This document shows, in pieces, positions 6,628 to 14,751 of a DNA stretch of 15,779 nucleotides. How positions within the stretch are numbered: position 1 is the stretch's first letter; each line of letters begins with the position of its first letter. Source of the DNA: a bacterium (GTDB lineage: Bacteria; JAHJDO01); NCBI GenBank assembly GCA_030671985.1, contig DAOVHI010000014.1, positions 1 through 15,779 on the forward strand, written 5' to 3'. Both the position numbers and the translations under genes were made by a program. The notes under the pieces are model-generated. The model was not told where the DNA came from and ran no database searches. It saw only the letters and a list, made by a program, of their open reading frames with translations.

Positions 6628-7948
6628 AGGTTATCTTTAAAATTTGACTGAGCTCTTTAATTCTAATACTTAATGGAGGCAGTAAAACAATGACATCTTC
6701 CAGAGGACGAATGATCAATCCTCTTTTTCTAGCCTCCAAAATTACTTTGTGTCCTATTTGCGCTCCTGAAGAGTATCGTTTTCGACTATCCTTGTTCTCA
6801 ACCAACTCAATTCCCACTATCAAACCCTTCTGCCTGATATCTCCTACGTGAGTCAGTTTATTAAATCCTTTTAGTCCAACTTGTAAAAATTCTATCTTTT
6901 CTGCCAGAGATTCAAGAACTCTGTCTTCTTCAAAAATACTTATATTTGCCAATGCAGCCGCACAGGCTAGGGAGTTACCGGTATAACTATGTCCATGATA
7001 AAAAGTTTTATGTTCATCATGCTCCCCTAGAAACTGTTTATAGATTTCTTCCGTAGTCAATGTGGCTGCCAGTGGAAGATATCCTCCTGTCAATCCTTTA
7101 GACATGACCATAATGTCAGGTTTTACTTTTTCGTGCTCACAAGCAAACATCTTCCCCGTTCTGCCAAAACCTGTGGCTACTTCATCCACTATTAATAATA
7201 CCTCATGCTTTTTACATAACTTGCTCACTGCTTTCAGAAAACCCTTTGGAGCTACTACAATTCCACTCGCGCCCTGCACCAGCGGTTCTATAATTACACC
7301 AATAATCTTGTCGTGTTTTCGTTCCAATATGCTTTCTAATTTTTTCAAACAAGCCATATTACATAGCCGAAATGTTTTTGAGCATCTGTAACAATATGGA
7401 TATGGAGCTTTAAAACTACTAAATAAAAGAGGTTTATATTTCTTATGAAAAACATCCATGCCGCCTACACTTACTGCACCTAAAGTATCTCCATGATACC
7501 CGCCTGCAAAGGAGACAAACTTGTTTTTTTGGGATTCTCCCTTTTGCTGCCAGTATTGGAAAGCTATTTTCAAGGCTATTTCCATTCCTGTAGAACCATT
7601 ATCAGAAAAAAACACTTTTTTAAGATTTGAAGGAGTAATGTCAACAAGTTTTTTGGCCAAACATATTGCTTGCGTATTAGATAATCCAAGAAGTGTTGTA
7701 TGCGATACTTTCTTAATCTGTTTTATTATTGCCTTGTCTATTTCTTTTTTTCTGTGACCGTGAACATTAACCCAAAGAGATGAGACACCATCAATATATT
7801 TCTTGCCGTCAATATCGACAAGAAAAGAATCATACGCTTTTTCTATTACAACAGGTTCTTCTTTTGCGTACTCCTGCATCTGGGTAAAAGGATGCCAGAT
7901 ATGATCTATATCAATCTGCCTAAGCTTCTTTTTTATATCTTTATGCAT
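6599..7948 (-). CDS. bioA: Adenosylmethionine-8-amino-7-oxononanoate aminotransferase
   Basis: A 449-residue class III aminotransferase that makes 7,8-diaminopelargonate from 8-amino-7-oxononanoate in biotin synthesis, with S-adenosylmethionine or, in some lineages, lysine as donor. BioA hallmarks are HIWHPFTQM (16-24), SDNGSTGMEIALK (115-127), the PLP-contacting D255 in IVDEVATGFGRTG, the PLP lysine K284 in MSKGLTGGYLPLA, and FYHGHSYTGN (316-325). A cysteine-rich insert PYCYRC...C...C places cysteines at 186, 189, 196 and 200; it could bind metal. I chose ATG at 7948, preceded by AAAGGTG; a GTG at 7954 is also possible. No other biotin genes are nearby. It overlaps the racemase gene by eight bases and the lipoprotein gene by 29. 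Confidence 0.92.
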   Translation of the reverse strand: MHKDIKKKLRQIDIDHIWHPFTQMQEYAKEEPVVIEKAYDSFLVDIDGKKYIDGVSSLWVNVHGHRKKEIDKAIIKQIKKVSHTTLLGLSNTQAICLAKKLVDITPSNLKKVFFSDNGSTGMEIALKIAFQYWQQKGESQKNKFVSFAGGYHGDTLGAVSVGGMDVFHKKYKPLLFSSFKAPYPYCYRCSKTFRLCNMACLKKLESILERKHDKIIGVIIEPLVQGASGIVVAPKGFLKAVSKLCKKHEVLLIVDEVATGFGRTGKMFACEHEKVKPDIMVMSKGLTGGYLPLAATLTTEEIYKQFLGEHDEHKTFYHGHSYTGNSLACAAALANISIFEEDRVLESLAEKIEFLQVGLKGFNKLTHVGDIRQKGLIVGIELVENKDSRKRYSSGAQIGHKVILEARKRGLIIRPLEDVIVLLPPLSIRIKELSQILKITYDSIQAVTE

Positions 7949-8675
7949 AAACACCTTTAGCTGTTTTTACTGCTGATTCTGCTAACGCCTGATTGGAACT
8001 GACAAACGGCAGAGACACCGTTTTTAAATCTACTACAAGTGGAATCTCAGTACACCCGCCTATTATAAGTTCCGCGCCTTTGTTTATAAGATTGTCAATT
8101 GCGTTATAGATCAACTTCTTGCTTTTCCCTTCCAGATATCCACTCTTTATTCCTTCTCTGCCAAATATTGCTTCGGCAATCATGTCTTGAGCTTTCTCGT
8201 CGGGTTTAATTACCTCTACACCAAAACCCCTCAACTCTTTCTGATATAATCCGACTTTTATTGTGCCTCTGGTAGATAATAATCCAACTTTTCTAATATT
8301 GGGAAATTCTTTGTGAATTTTTCTTGCAACTTCTCTTATTATATGAACTATTGGAATTTTAAGATGCCGCTTAAGTTCATCATAGAAAAAATGCGCTGTA
8401 TTACACGGGATTATAATAAAATCCGATTGTGCCCGTTCAAGCATTTTCCCTGATTCTATCAATGCGGGAAGAGGACTTTCGCCATCATTGAATATAGCCT
8501 GAGTTCTGTCCGGAATTTTGGAATTATTGTCAACAATTACATGAATATGATCCTGGTCTTTTTTGGCTTTTGTAAGTTCTATTATTTTACTAAGCAGATC
8601 AGAAGTTGCGGCAGGTCCCATTCCGCCTATAATGCCAATTACTTTTTCTTTTACGCTTTTATCCATGTTTTTCAT
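7941..8675 (-). CDS. Aspartate/glutamate racemase family protein
   Basis: A 244-residue cofactor-independent amino acid racemase. The N-terminal VIGIIGGMGPAATSDLLSKI (12-31) is the aspartate racemase signature. The two catalytic cysteines are C91 in IIPCNTAHFF and C208 in IGGCTEIPLV, both present, so the enzyme should be active. Aspartate or a related amino acid is the most likely substrate; glutamate racemase (MurI) usually lacks this N-terminal motif. D-amino acids could feed peptidoglycan or another product. ATG at 8675 overlaps the end of nfnB by 17 bases, and an alternative ATG at 8666 lacks a ribosome-binding site. It lies in the same overlapping run as nfnB and bioA. Confidence 0.88.
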   Translation of the reverse strand: MKNMDKSVKEKVIGIIGGMGPAATSDLLSKIIELTKAKKDQDHIHVIVDNNSKIPDRTQAIFNDGESPLPALIESGKMLERAQSDFIIIPCNTAHFFYDELKRHLKIPIVHIIREVARKIHKEFPNIRKVGLLSTRGTIKVGLYQKELRGFGVEVIKPDEKAQDMIAEAIFGREGIKSGYLEGKSKKLIYNAIDNLINKGAELIIGGCTEIPLVVDLKTVSLPFVSSNQALAESAVKTAKGVYA

Positions 8676-10041
8676 TTATAGCTCTAGCAACTCTTTTCCC
8701 TGCTCCCATAGCCTCAATTACCGTGGCTGCGCCAGTTACAATGTCTCCTCCGGCATATACTCCCTCAAGAGAAGTTTCTCCTGTAATATCATCGACAATT
8801 ATGTTTCCTCTTTTATTCAGCTTCAGTCCCGGAGTTTGGGACAATAACAACGGATTCGGTCCTTGCCCAATTGCAATAACGATTGTATCTATATCTTCTA
8901 AATATTCTGATCCGTCTATTTTAACAGGTCTTCTTCTTCCTGAATCGTCAGGTTCTCCAAGTCTCATTTTAAGACACTTTACCTGCTTGACCCAGCCTTT
9001 GTCATCCCCTATTATCTCAATAGGCAATGTAAGCAGATCAAGTTCTATTCCTTCTTCCTCTGCATGGTGAATTTCCTCAGCTCTTGCAGGCATTTCAGAA
9101 CGCGAACGGCGATAAATTATACAAACCTTCTCTGCACCAAGACGCCGCGCAACTCTTGCTGAATCCATAGCCACATTCCCTGCTCCAACCACAGCAACTT
9201 TCTTCCCTATCCGAAGCGGAGTGTCGTATTCAGGGAACTTATAAGCCTTCATAAGATTTGCTCTTGTGAGAAATTCATTGGCGGAATAAACACCATTATA
9301 GTTTTCACCCGGTATGCCGAGAAAATACGGAAATCCGGCGCCCGTCCCAATAAATATGGCTTTATAACCGGTTGCAAATAATTCATCAATTGTAACAGTT
9401 CTCCCAACTATAATATTCGGTTTGATCTCTGCTCCCAAATTCTCAACATATTTTATCTCATAATCAAGAACATCTCTCGGCATCCTGAATTCAGGAATAC
9501 CGTATCTTAATACTCCTCCGGGAGCATGCAAAGATTCAAAGATGGTGACATCCCAACCTGTTTTCGCCAGATCTCCGGCGCACGTTAACCCGGCTGGACC
9601 TGCCCCTATAACTGCTGCCAACGGTTTGAGACGAGTGTTGGATGATTGGTTATGAGTAATGGGTGATGAGTGGGTTCTTCCCCAATCCGCAGCAAATCTT
9701 TCCAGCCTTCCAATCGCAACAGGTTCTCCTTTTTTCTTTAAGGTACATACTATTTCACATTGTGTCTCCTGAGGGCAGACACGACCACAGATAGCCGGAA
9801 GATTATTTTTCTTTCTCAATATATCCAGCGCCTCTGGAAACTTACGTCCTGCTACACGTTTTATAAATCCCGGAATATCCACTTCCACAGGGCATCCCGG
9901 CATACATGGAGCTTTTTTACATTGCAAACATCTTTTTGCCTCCGCAACCGCTTGATCCTCAGTATATCCAAGAGCAACTTCATTAAAATTTTTTATTCTA
10001 TCCTGCGGTAACTGCTCAGGCATTAAGAGTCTTTTTTGCAT
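8659..10041 (-). CDS. nfnB: NfnB/SudA (GltD-like) large subunit of ferredoxin:NADP oxidoreductase
   Basis: A 460-residue iron-sulfur flavoprotein. Numbering from ATG 10041, eight cysteines in two groups (CLQCKKAPCMPGC at 38-50 and CGRVCPQETQCEIVC at 85-99) should bind two [4Fe-4S] clusters. The FAD-binding GAGPAG is at 146-151, a second dinucleotide fold GAGNVAMD at 286-293, and GGDIVTGAATVIEAMGAGK is near the C-terminus. Alone it could be read as glutamate synthase small subunit GltD/GltA, but partnership with the adjacent SudB-like gene favours the NfnAB/SudAB complex, which links NADH, NADPH and ferredoxin by flavin bifurcation. ATG 10041 has AAGGAG eight bases upstream; ATG 10047 is only two bases from it. 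A repetitive insert (about residues 122-136) separates the cluster and flavin domains. Confidence 0.87.
   Translation of the reverse strand: MQKRLLMPEQLPQDRIKNFNEVALGYTEDQAVAEAKRCLQCKKAPCMPGCPVEVDIPGFIKRVAGRKFPEALDILRKKNNLPAICGRVCPQETQCEIVCTLKKKGEPVAIGRLERFAADWGRTHSSPITHNQSSNTRLKPLAAVIGAGPAGLTCAGDLAKTGWDVTIFESLHAPGGVLRYGIPEFRMPRDVLDYEIKYVENLGAEIKPNIIVGRTVTIDELFATGYKAIFIGTGAGFPYFLGIPGENYNGVYSANEFLTRANLMKAYKFPEYDTPLRIGKKVAVVGAGNVAMDSARVARRLGAEKVCIIYRRSRSEMPARAEEIHHAEEEGIELDLLTLPIEIIGDDKGWVKQVKCLKMRLGEPDDSGRRRPVKIDGSEYLEDIDTIVIAIGQGPNPLLLSQTPGLKLNKRGNIIVDDITGETSLEGVYAGGDIVTGAATVIEAMGAGKRVARAINEKHG
9630..9676. repeat. Degenerate low-complexity repeat inside nfnB
   Basis: About 45 bases built from imperfect copies of GATGAgTGGg/TtATGAGTaATGGG. 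On the coding strand it reads as runs of ACTCATCACCC and ATTACTCATAACC and codes for the Thr/His/Ser/Asn-rich stretch THSSPITHNQSSNTR. It sits in the linker between the cluster-binding and flavin domains, where the family is short and variable. It looks like an in-frame expansion or insertion of a short-repeat sequence. Confidence 0.55.
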
Positions 10042-10844
10042 CTGCATGGCTCCTTCTCTTCATTTAAAAATCTGGCATTTCTGTTTGTCAGTTCATCAAA
10101 ATCAACGAGATGCCCGTTAAATTCAGGACCGTCGACACACGCAAACTTTGTCTCATCTCCTACAGTCACTCTGCACGAACCGCACATACCTGTGCCATCC
10201 ACCATTATGGGATTGAGATTAACAATTGTCGGAACGTCAAACTCTTTTGTCATAAGGCATACAAACTTCATCATAATTATAGGACCGATAGCTATGACCA
10301 GATCTGCCTTCTTTTTCATCAATATCTCTTTTAACGGATCCGTCACAACTCCTTTTCTTCCATACGAGCCATCGTCTGTTGTAACATGCAGTTCATCACT
10401 AATTTCCCGCATTTTGTCTTCAAGAATAACCATATCCCTGTTTCTCGCTCCAATTATTGAGATAACAGTATTCCCTATCTCCTTTAATGCCCGAACTTCA
10501 GGATATACAACCGCTACGCCGACGCCTCCTCCAATACATACAACCGTGCCAAGTTTCTCCACTTTTCCGGGATGTCCGAGAGGGCCTGCAACATCAATTA
10601 AGGAATCTCCTTTCTTTAACATTCCTAATTTTCTTGTTGTCTTTCCAACCTCCTGAAATATTATAGTAATACTGCCCGTTTTTGCATCAAAATCATTAAT
10701 TGTAAGAGGTATTCTCTCACCATTTTCATCTATTCTAAGCACTATAAATTGTCCCGGTTTCGCTTTTTTTGCTATTTCCGGCGCCGAAATCACCATGCTC
10801 TTTATTTCTTCAGATAACTGTTTTACATTTAATATTTTATACAT
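10023..10844 (-). CDS. nfnA: NfnA/SudB small subunit, FAD/NAD-binding with [2Fe-2S] site
   Basis: A 273-residue ferredoxin-NADP reductase-type flavoprotein related to dihydroorotate dehydrogenase subunit PyrK. RIPLTINDFD (44-53) is the FAD-binding loop, VVCIGGGVGVAVVYP (101-115) the nucleotide-binding loop, and the iron-sulfur region is MVDGTGMCGSCRVTVGDETKFACVDGPEF (214-242). Where PyrK has C-x4-C-x2-C-x(n)-C, this protein has D216-x4-C221-x2-C224-x11-C236. NfnA proteins are known for one aspartate and three cysteine ligands, so the Asp is expected rather than a defect. A further C267-x-C269 lies in the tail. ATG at 10844 has GGGGGTGA upstream. Its end overlaps nfnB, supporting one complex. 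Confidence 0.9.
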   Translation of the reverse strand: MYKILNVKQLSEEIKSMVISAPEIAKKAKPGQFIVLRIDENGERIPLTINDFDAKTGSITIIFQEVGKTTRKLGMLKKGDSLIDVAGPLGHPGKVEKLGTVVCIGGGVGVAVVYPEVRALKEIGNTVISIIGARNRDMVILEDKMREISDELHVTTDDGSYGRKGVVTDPLKEILMKKKADLVIAIGPIIMMKFVCLMTKEFDVPTIVNLNPIMVDGTGMCGSCRVTVGDETKFACVDGPEFNGHLVDFDELTNRNARFLNEEKEPCRCKKDS

Positions 10845-10883
10845 ATCGAATCACCCCCAGCTTTATGTTGATAACGAGGAATT

Positions 10884-10912
10884 AATATACTTTAGCGTTT
10901 ATTAAATTACAA
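10884..10912 (-). promoter_or_regulatory. Predicted promoter for the nfnAB-racemase-bioA operon
   Basis: On the minus strand, TTGTAA (10912-10907, four of six) and TATATT (10889-10884, five of six) are separated by 17 bases. The start of transcription would be near 10877, about 33 bases before the nfnA ATG. It lies in the short divergent gap shared with the DUF1015 gene, so the two directions may be co-regulated. No clear promoter was seen for the plus strand. Confidence 0.55.
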
Positions 10913-10962
10913 GTGCAAAAATGCTTGAATTTTATTGTCAAATACATTACGCTTTATCTGCT

Positions 10963-12240
10963 ATGGCTATTATCAAACCTTTTAGAGGCGTTAGGTACAA
11001 TAAGAGAAAAATACTGGATCTGGAAAAAGTTGTCTCGCCGCCGTATGATGTAATCTCCGAACAGGAAAAGAGAGACTATCTTAACTCCAGTCCTTACAAT
11101 ATTACGCGACTCATACTGCCTGATGCTAACGAGAAAAACGACAAATACAGTTCTGCGAGTAATCTGCTTAATAACTGGTTAGAATCTAACATCCTGAACA
11201 GAGAAAACGAGCCGTCAATATATATTTATCGGCAGATATTCAACGTTGATGGAGAGAATATAATAAGAACAGGTTTTATATGTTTGCTAAAATTGGAAGA
11301 TTTTAAAACAGGAACTGTTCTGCCGCACGAGAAGACACTGAGTGCGCCCAAAGAGGATAGGTTAAAATTGATGGACGCATGCGAAGCAAATCTCTCTCAA
11401 ATATTTGGACTGTATCAGGACAAAAAAAACACCATATCTCAAATACTAAAAAAATGCACTTCCTGCCAGCCTATCGTAGATATTACAGACACAAAAGGAG
11501 AGAAACATAAATTATGGGCGGTTGCAGATAAGGATGATATTGACGCAATCGTTAACGCTATGCAGGACAAAAAAGTTTTTATTGCAGACGGACATCACCG
11601 ATATGAAACAGCCCTTAATTATAAAAGAAAACTAGTTGAAACCAACAGCATTCATACAGGCAATGAGCCTTATAATTTCATCATGATGTATTTATGTGCA
11701 ATGGATGATTCGGGACTTGTTGTTTTTCCGACTCACAGGCTTTTAAAAGATCTGCCGGAATTCAACAAGTCTGCGTTCAAGCAAAATTTATCCGTCTATT
11801 TTGATGTAATCAGGACTGATAAAAAAGCACTGTTTGAATATATGGAGAAAAAAATAGATGAACATGTATTTGGTCTATATCTGGGAGATGGAGAATTTTA
11901 TACACTAAGTTTGAATAAGGGGTCTAAACCCCTTATTCAAGAAAGCATCCCTGATGCGTGGAAGAAACTTGATGTTGCAATCCTGCATAAGGTAATTATT
12001 GAGAACGTACTTGGGATTACGGAGAAAGAAGTAAAACTCCAGAAGAATATAAAATATACCGCAGACAGCGAAGAAGGCATCAGACAGATAGACAATGGTT
12101 CTTATAAGCTTTTATTATTCCTAAATTCAACAAAACTGAGCCAGATCAAGGAAATATCTCTTAACGGCGAAGTTATGCCTCAAAAATCCACATATTTCTA
12201 CCCTAAACTGCTTACCGGACTGGTTATTAACAAATTATGA
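10963..12240 (+). CDS. DUF1015 family protein (COG4198), function unknown
   Basis: A 425-residue conserved cytoplasmic protein. Recognisable motifs are the N-terminal KPFRGVRY (5-12), SPPYDVIS (25-32), LPHEKT (120-125), ADGHHRYETALNY (208-220) and the C-terminal MPQKSTYFYPKLLTGLV (405-421), so it is full length. The invariant DGHHR suggests a catalytic or metal site, but the reaction is not established to my knowledge. I chose ATG 10963 because family members begin MA-I-KPFRG; the in-frame ATG 10921 adds 14 residues, and neither start has a clear ribosome-binding site. Residues 317-326 are coded entirely by a perfect 30-nt palindrome, in a region where relatives vary. Its stop overlaps the GT4 start (ATGA). 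Confidence 0.88.
   Translation: MAIIKPFRGVRYNKRKILDLEKVVSPPYDVISEQEKRDYLNSSPYNITRLILPDANEKNDKYSSASNLLNNWLESNILNRENEPSIYIYRQIFNVDGENIIRTGFICLLKLEDFKTGTVLPHEKTLSAPKEDRLKLMDACEANLSQIFGLYQDKKNTISQILKKCTSCQPIVDITDTKGEKHKLWAVADKDDIDAIVNAMQDKKVFIADGHHRYETALNYKRKLVETNSIHTGNEPYNFIMMYLCAMDDSGLVVFPTHRLLKDLPEFNKSAFKQNLSVYFDVIRTDKKALFEYMEKKIDEHVFGLYLGDGEFYTLSLNKGSKPLIQESIPDAWKKLDVAILHKVIIENVLGITEKEVKLQKNIKYTADSEEGIRQIDNGSYKLLLFLNSTKLSQIKEISLNGEVMPQKSTYFYPKLLTGLVINKL
11911..11940. repeat. 30-bp palindrome inside the DUF1015 gene
   Basis: Two perfect 13-base arms, TTGAATAAGGGGT and its reverse complement, flank a CTAA loop. The element starts and ends on codon boundaries and codes for ten residues (LNKGSKPLIQ) without a stop. 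It has the same 13+4+13 layout, the same TTGAA/TTCAA ends and nearly the same centre (T-NTAA-A) as the inner part of the palindrome at 1921-1954, while the rest of the arms differs. Confidence 0.85.
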
Positions 12241-13340
12241 GAGTCGCGATAGTTCATGACTGGCTTACAGGCATGCGTGGCGGAGAAAAGTGTCTGGAGA
12301 TATTCTGCGAATTGTTTCCCGACGCTGATATTTTTACACTTATTCATATACCTGAGAAAATGTCCGATACTATAAACATGATGAATATCAAAACATCCTT
12401 TATACAGAACCTGCCTTTCGCAAAAACAAAATACCGCAGTTATCTTCCTCTTTTTCCCATGGCTGTTGAGTCATTTGATATGAGGGGATACGATGTTGTG
12501 CTGAGCAGCAGCCACTGCGTTGCTAAAGGCGCGCTGACGTCTCCGGAAACTTATCATATATGTTACTGTTACACACCAATGAGATACGCATGGGATATGT
12601 ATCATGAGTATTTCTCCCACGAGCGGCTTGGAGCTGTTTCTAAATTCACCGTGCCGTTTTTTATGAACCGCATAAGGGTATGGGATGAAGCGTCATCCCG
12701 CAGAGTAGATGATTTTGTTGCTATCTCAAAACATGTTGCGACAAGGATTAAGCATTATTATAGAAGAGAATCAAGCGTTATATACCCGCCTGTGGACACT
12801 GATTTTTACACACCGATGTCCGAGGCAGTGCCTCAAAACTTTTATCTCATGATCTCGGCATTAACTCATTATAAGAGAATTGATATAGCCATTAAAGCGT
12901 TCAAAGAGTTAAAACTGCCTCTTATAATAATCGGTAGCGGTCCGGAAGAAAAGAGGCTGAAAGCCTTGGCAAAGTCCAACGTAACATTCTTAAGCTGGCA
13001 GCCTGACAATATACTGCATGAATACTATGCTATGTGCAAAGGTTTTATATTCCCTGGCAAGGAAGATTTCGGCATAACTCCACTTGAGGCGCAGTCATGC
13101 GGCAAGGGAGTGATCGCATATGCTGAAGGAGGTGTTCTGGAAACGGTTAAACACGAAGAAAATGGAGTTCTATTCAAAAAACAAAATTCACATTCTTTAA
13201 TTGAAGCAGTGAAGATATTCGAAAAAATGAAGTTGGATAAAGCTAAAATCCGAAAAAACGCTCTCTCTTTTAACAAACAGAGATTTAAGAAAGAAATCAA
13301 AGATATCATTATGACCAAATATAAGAAAAAACATGGTTAA
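12237..13340 (+). CDS. GT4 family glycosyltransferase
   Basis: A 367-residue GT-B glycosyltransferase that transfers a sugar from a nucleotide donor to a growing lipid-linked glycan at the inner membrane. The N-terminal VAIVHDWLTGMRGGEKCLE (3-21) is the glycine-rich acceptor-side loop. HICYCYTPMRYAWDMYHEYF (107-126) resembles mannosyltransferase-like members of exopolysaccharide and O-antigen clusters. The C-terminal domain has IIGSGPEEKRLK (231-242) and the EX7E motif E276-DFGITPL-E284. A retaining mechanism is expected for the family; donor sugar unknown, mannose being one possibility. It overlaps the DUF1015 stop by four bases and the next gene by eight, so it is cotranslated with the polysaccharide genes. 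Confidence 0.9.
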   Translation: MRVAIVHDWLTGMRGGEKCLEIFCELFPDADIFTLIHIPEKMSDTINMMNIKTSFIQNLPFAKTKYRSYLPLFPMAVESFDMRGYDVVLSSSHCVAKGALTSPETYHICYCYTPMRYAWDMYHEYFSHERLGAVSKFTVPFFMNRIRVWDEASSRRVDDFVAISKHVATRIKHYYRRESSVIYPPVDTDFYTPMSEAVPQNFYLMISALTHYKRIDIAIKAFKELKLPLIIIGSGPEEKRLKALAKSNVTFLSWQPDNILHEYYAMCKGFIFPGKEDFGITPLEAQSCGKGVIAYAEGGVLETVKHEENGVLFKKQNSHSLIEAVKIFEKMKLDKAKIRKNALSFNKQRFKKEIKDIIMTKYKKKHG

Positions 13341-14739
13341 GAACCCAAAACAATCTCTGTTTATAATACTCTCTGTAATCTCGGACACTTTGATGACCGT
13401 AGTATCCTTTTTGCTTGCTTACTATATCCGCTTTTACATACACCAAGTTTCTCCTGAATATATTCCGGCTTTTCAGCCTTATCTTAAACTGCTGATAATC
13501 GTAATTCCTATCTGGCTGATCTCGCTGGCATATCACGGATTGTACAAACAAAAAAACTCATTCCTTTCTCCGATTGATAAAACATATCTTATTTTTAAAG
13601 CTGTCTTATTTGCCACTCTGGTTTTAATGGCTATAACATTCCTGTACCGCCAGTTTTCTTATTCAAGATTAACATTCATGTACTCTTCGGGACTTAATTT
13701 CCTATGTATTGCATTTATGAGCGTTGTGATCAGAAAAATACAGATAGTAGCCATAAAGAGAGGCTTTGGTATTAGAAACGTAATTATCGTTGGCACAGAT
13801 GAAACCGCAAAAGCGATAGCATCCAAAATGCAAAAACATGTTGCGCTGGGTTACAAAATAATCGGATATATTTCAGACAAGAAAACAAGTTCCTCAAAAG
13901 GCGAAAACAACATGGAAATTCTGGGGGAGATTTCTGAAATCCCTGAAATAGCAAGAGAAAAAAATATTGATAAGATCATTTTTGCGTCGCCTAATGTGTC
14001 AAACAAAGACATTTTAGACATCATATTAAAATGTACCGAGCTGAATGTAGATTTCACTATTGTGCCGGGCGTATACGAAATTGTAACAAGCAAGGTAAAT
14101 GTGGCTGATATAGACGGAATACCTGTAATAGGACTTAAGGAATCCCCCCTTCAGGGGTTCAATCTTTTCCTAAAAAGGATATTTGATCTGACATTGTCCG
14201 CTGTACTAACGATTATTCTTTCTCCTTTATTATTAGTTCTTTCAATAGCTGTAAAACTGAATTCAAAAGGTCCTGTATTATACAATCAAGAGAGAGTCGG
14301 CGAAGACAACAAGACTTTTACCATGTACAAATTTCGGTCAATGCGTATGGATGCAGAAGAAAAAACAGGTCCTATATGGGCGCAGGAAAAAGATCCAAGA
14401 CGAACTAAAGTCGGTACATTCATGCGAAAGATGAGTTTTGATGAACTTCCACAACTATTAAATATACTCAGAGGGAATATGAGTCTTATCGGCCCAAGAC
14501 CTGAAAGACCATTCTTTGTGGAACAGTTTAAGAATGATATACTGGGATATATGTCAAGACACCGTATAAAACCGGGCATAACAGGATGGGCACAGGTAAA
14601 CGGGCTGAGGGGCAATACATCAATTGCGGAAAGAACAAAATACGACCTGTATTATATTGAGAACTGGTCTATGGCATTTGACCTGAAGATACTCGTAAGA
14701 ACGATTCTGGAATTTTGTTTTCATAAACACGCATATTAA
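13333..14739 (+). CDS. Polyprenyl glycosylphosphotransferase starting exopolysaccharide or O-antigen synthesis
   Basis: A 468-residue integral membrane enzyme of the WcaJ/WbaP type that moves a sugar-1-phosphate from a UDP-sugar onto undecaprenyl phosphate. Four N-terminal membrane helices lie at about 8-31, 50-68, 88-104 and 115-134. A cytoplasmic Rossmann-like domain (149-265) follows, starting NVIIVGTDETAKAIASKM. A membrane hairpin helix (about 284-308) leads into the catalytic domain. Catalytic motifs are KFRSMRMDAEEKTGP (333-347), MSFDELPQLLNILRGNMSLIGPRPE with D370-E371 (367-391), GITGWAQVNGLRG (415-427) and YDLYYIENWS (437-446). The sugar (glucose, galactose or other) cannot be fixed from sequence. 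It starts within the GT4 gene with a weak ribosome-binding site. Confidence 0.92.
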   Translation: MVKNPKQSLFIILSVISDTLMTVVSFLLAYYIRFYIHQVSPEYIPAFQPYLKLLIIVIPIWLISLAYHGLYKQKNSFLSPIDKTYLIFKAVLFATLVLMAITFLYRQFSYSRLTFMYSSGLNFLCIAFMSVVIRKIQIVAIKRGFGIRNVIIVGTDETAKAIASKMQKHVALGYKIIGYISDKKTSSSKGENNMEILGEISEIPEIAREKNIDKIIFASPNVSNKDILDIILKCTELNVDFTIVPGVYEIVTSKVNVADIDGIPVIGLKESPLQGFNLFLKRIFDLTLSAVLTIILSPLLLVLSIAVKLNSKGPVLYNQERVGEDNKTFTMYKFRSMRMDAEEKTGPIWAQEKDPRRTKVGTFMRKMSFDELPQLLNILRGNMSLIGPRPERPFFVEQFKNDILGYMSRHRIKPGITGWAQVNGLRGNTSIAERTKYDLYYIENWSMAFDLKILVRTILEFCFHKHAY

Positions 14740-14751
14740 TGGAGAAATTAC

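Noticed and set aside
8659-10041. The large flavoprotein as glutamate synthase small subunit GltD.
   Set aside because: No glutamate synthase large subunit is present, and the overlapping partner is a SudB/NfnA-type protein with the Asp-Cys3 iron-sulfur motif, which fits NfnB/SudA better.
10036-10656. A 206-codon open frame on the plus strand opposite nfnA.
   Set aside because: It is fully antisense to a well-supported gene, has no recognisable domain, and has biased composition (Ser, Thr, Pro, Ile) expected of a shadow frame.
10921-10962. ATG at 10921 as the start of the DUF1015 gene.
   Set aside because: It adds 14 residues not seen at the N-terminus of the family, which begins near MA-I-KPFRG. 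Neither start has a ribosome-binding site, so it cannot be fully excluded.
14140-14163. A third palindrome (AATCCCCCC...GGGGTT) in the glycosylphosphotransferase gene.
   Set aside because: The arms are imperfect and need a bulge, the size differs from the 30-nt elements, and the encoded residues (LKESPLQGFN) are normal for this enzyme family.
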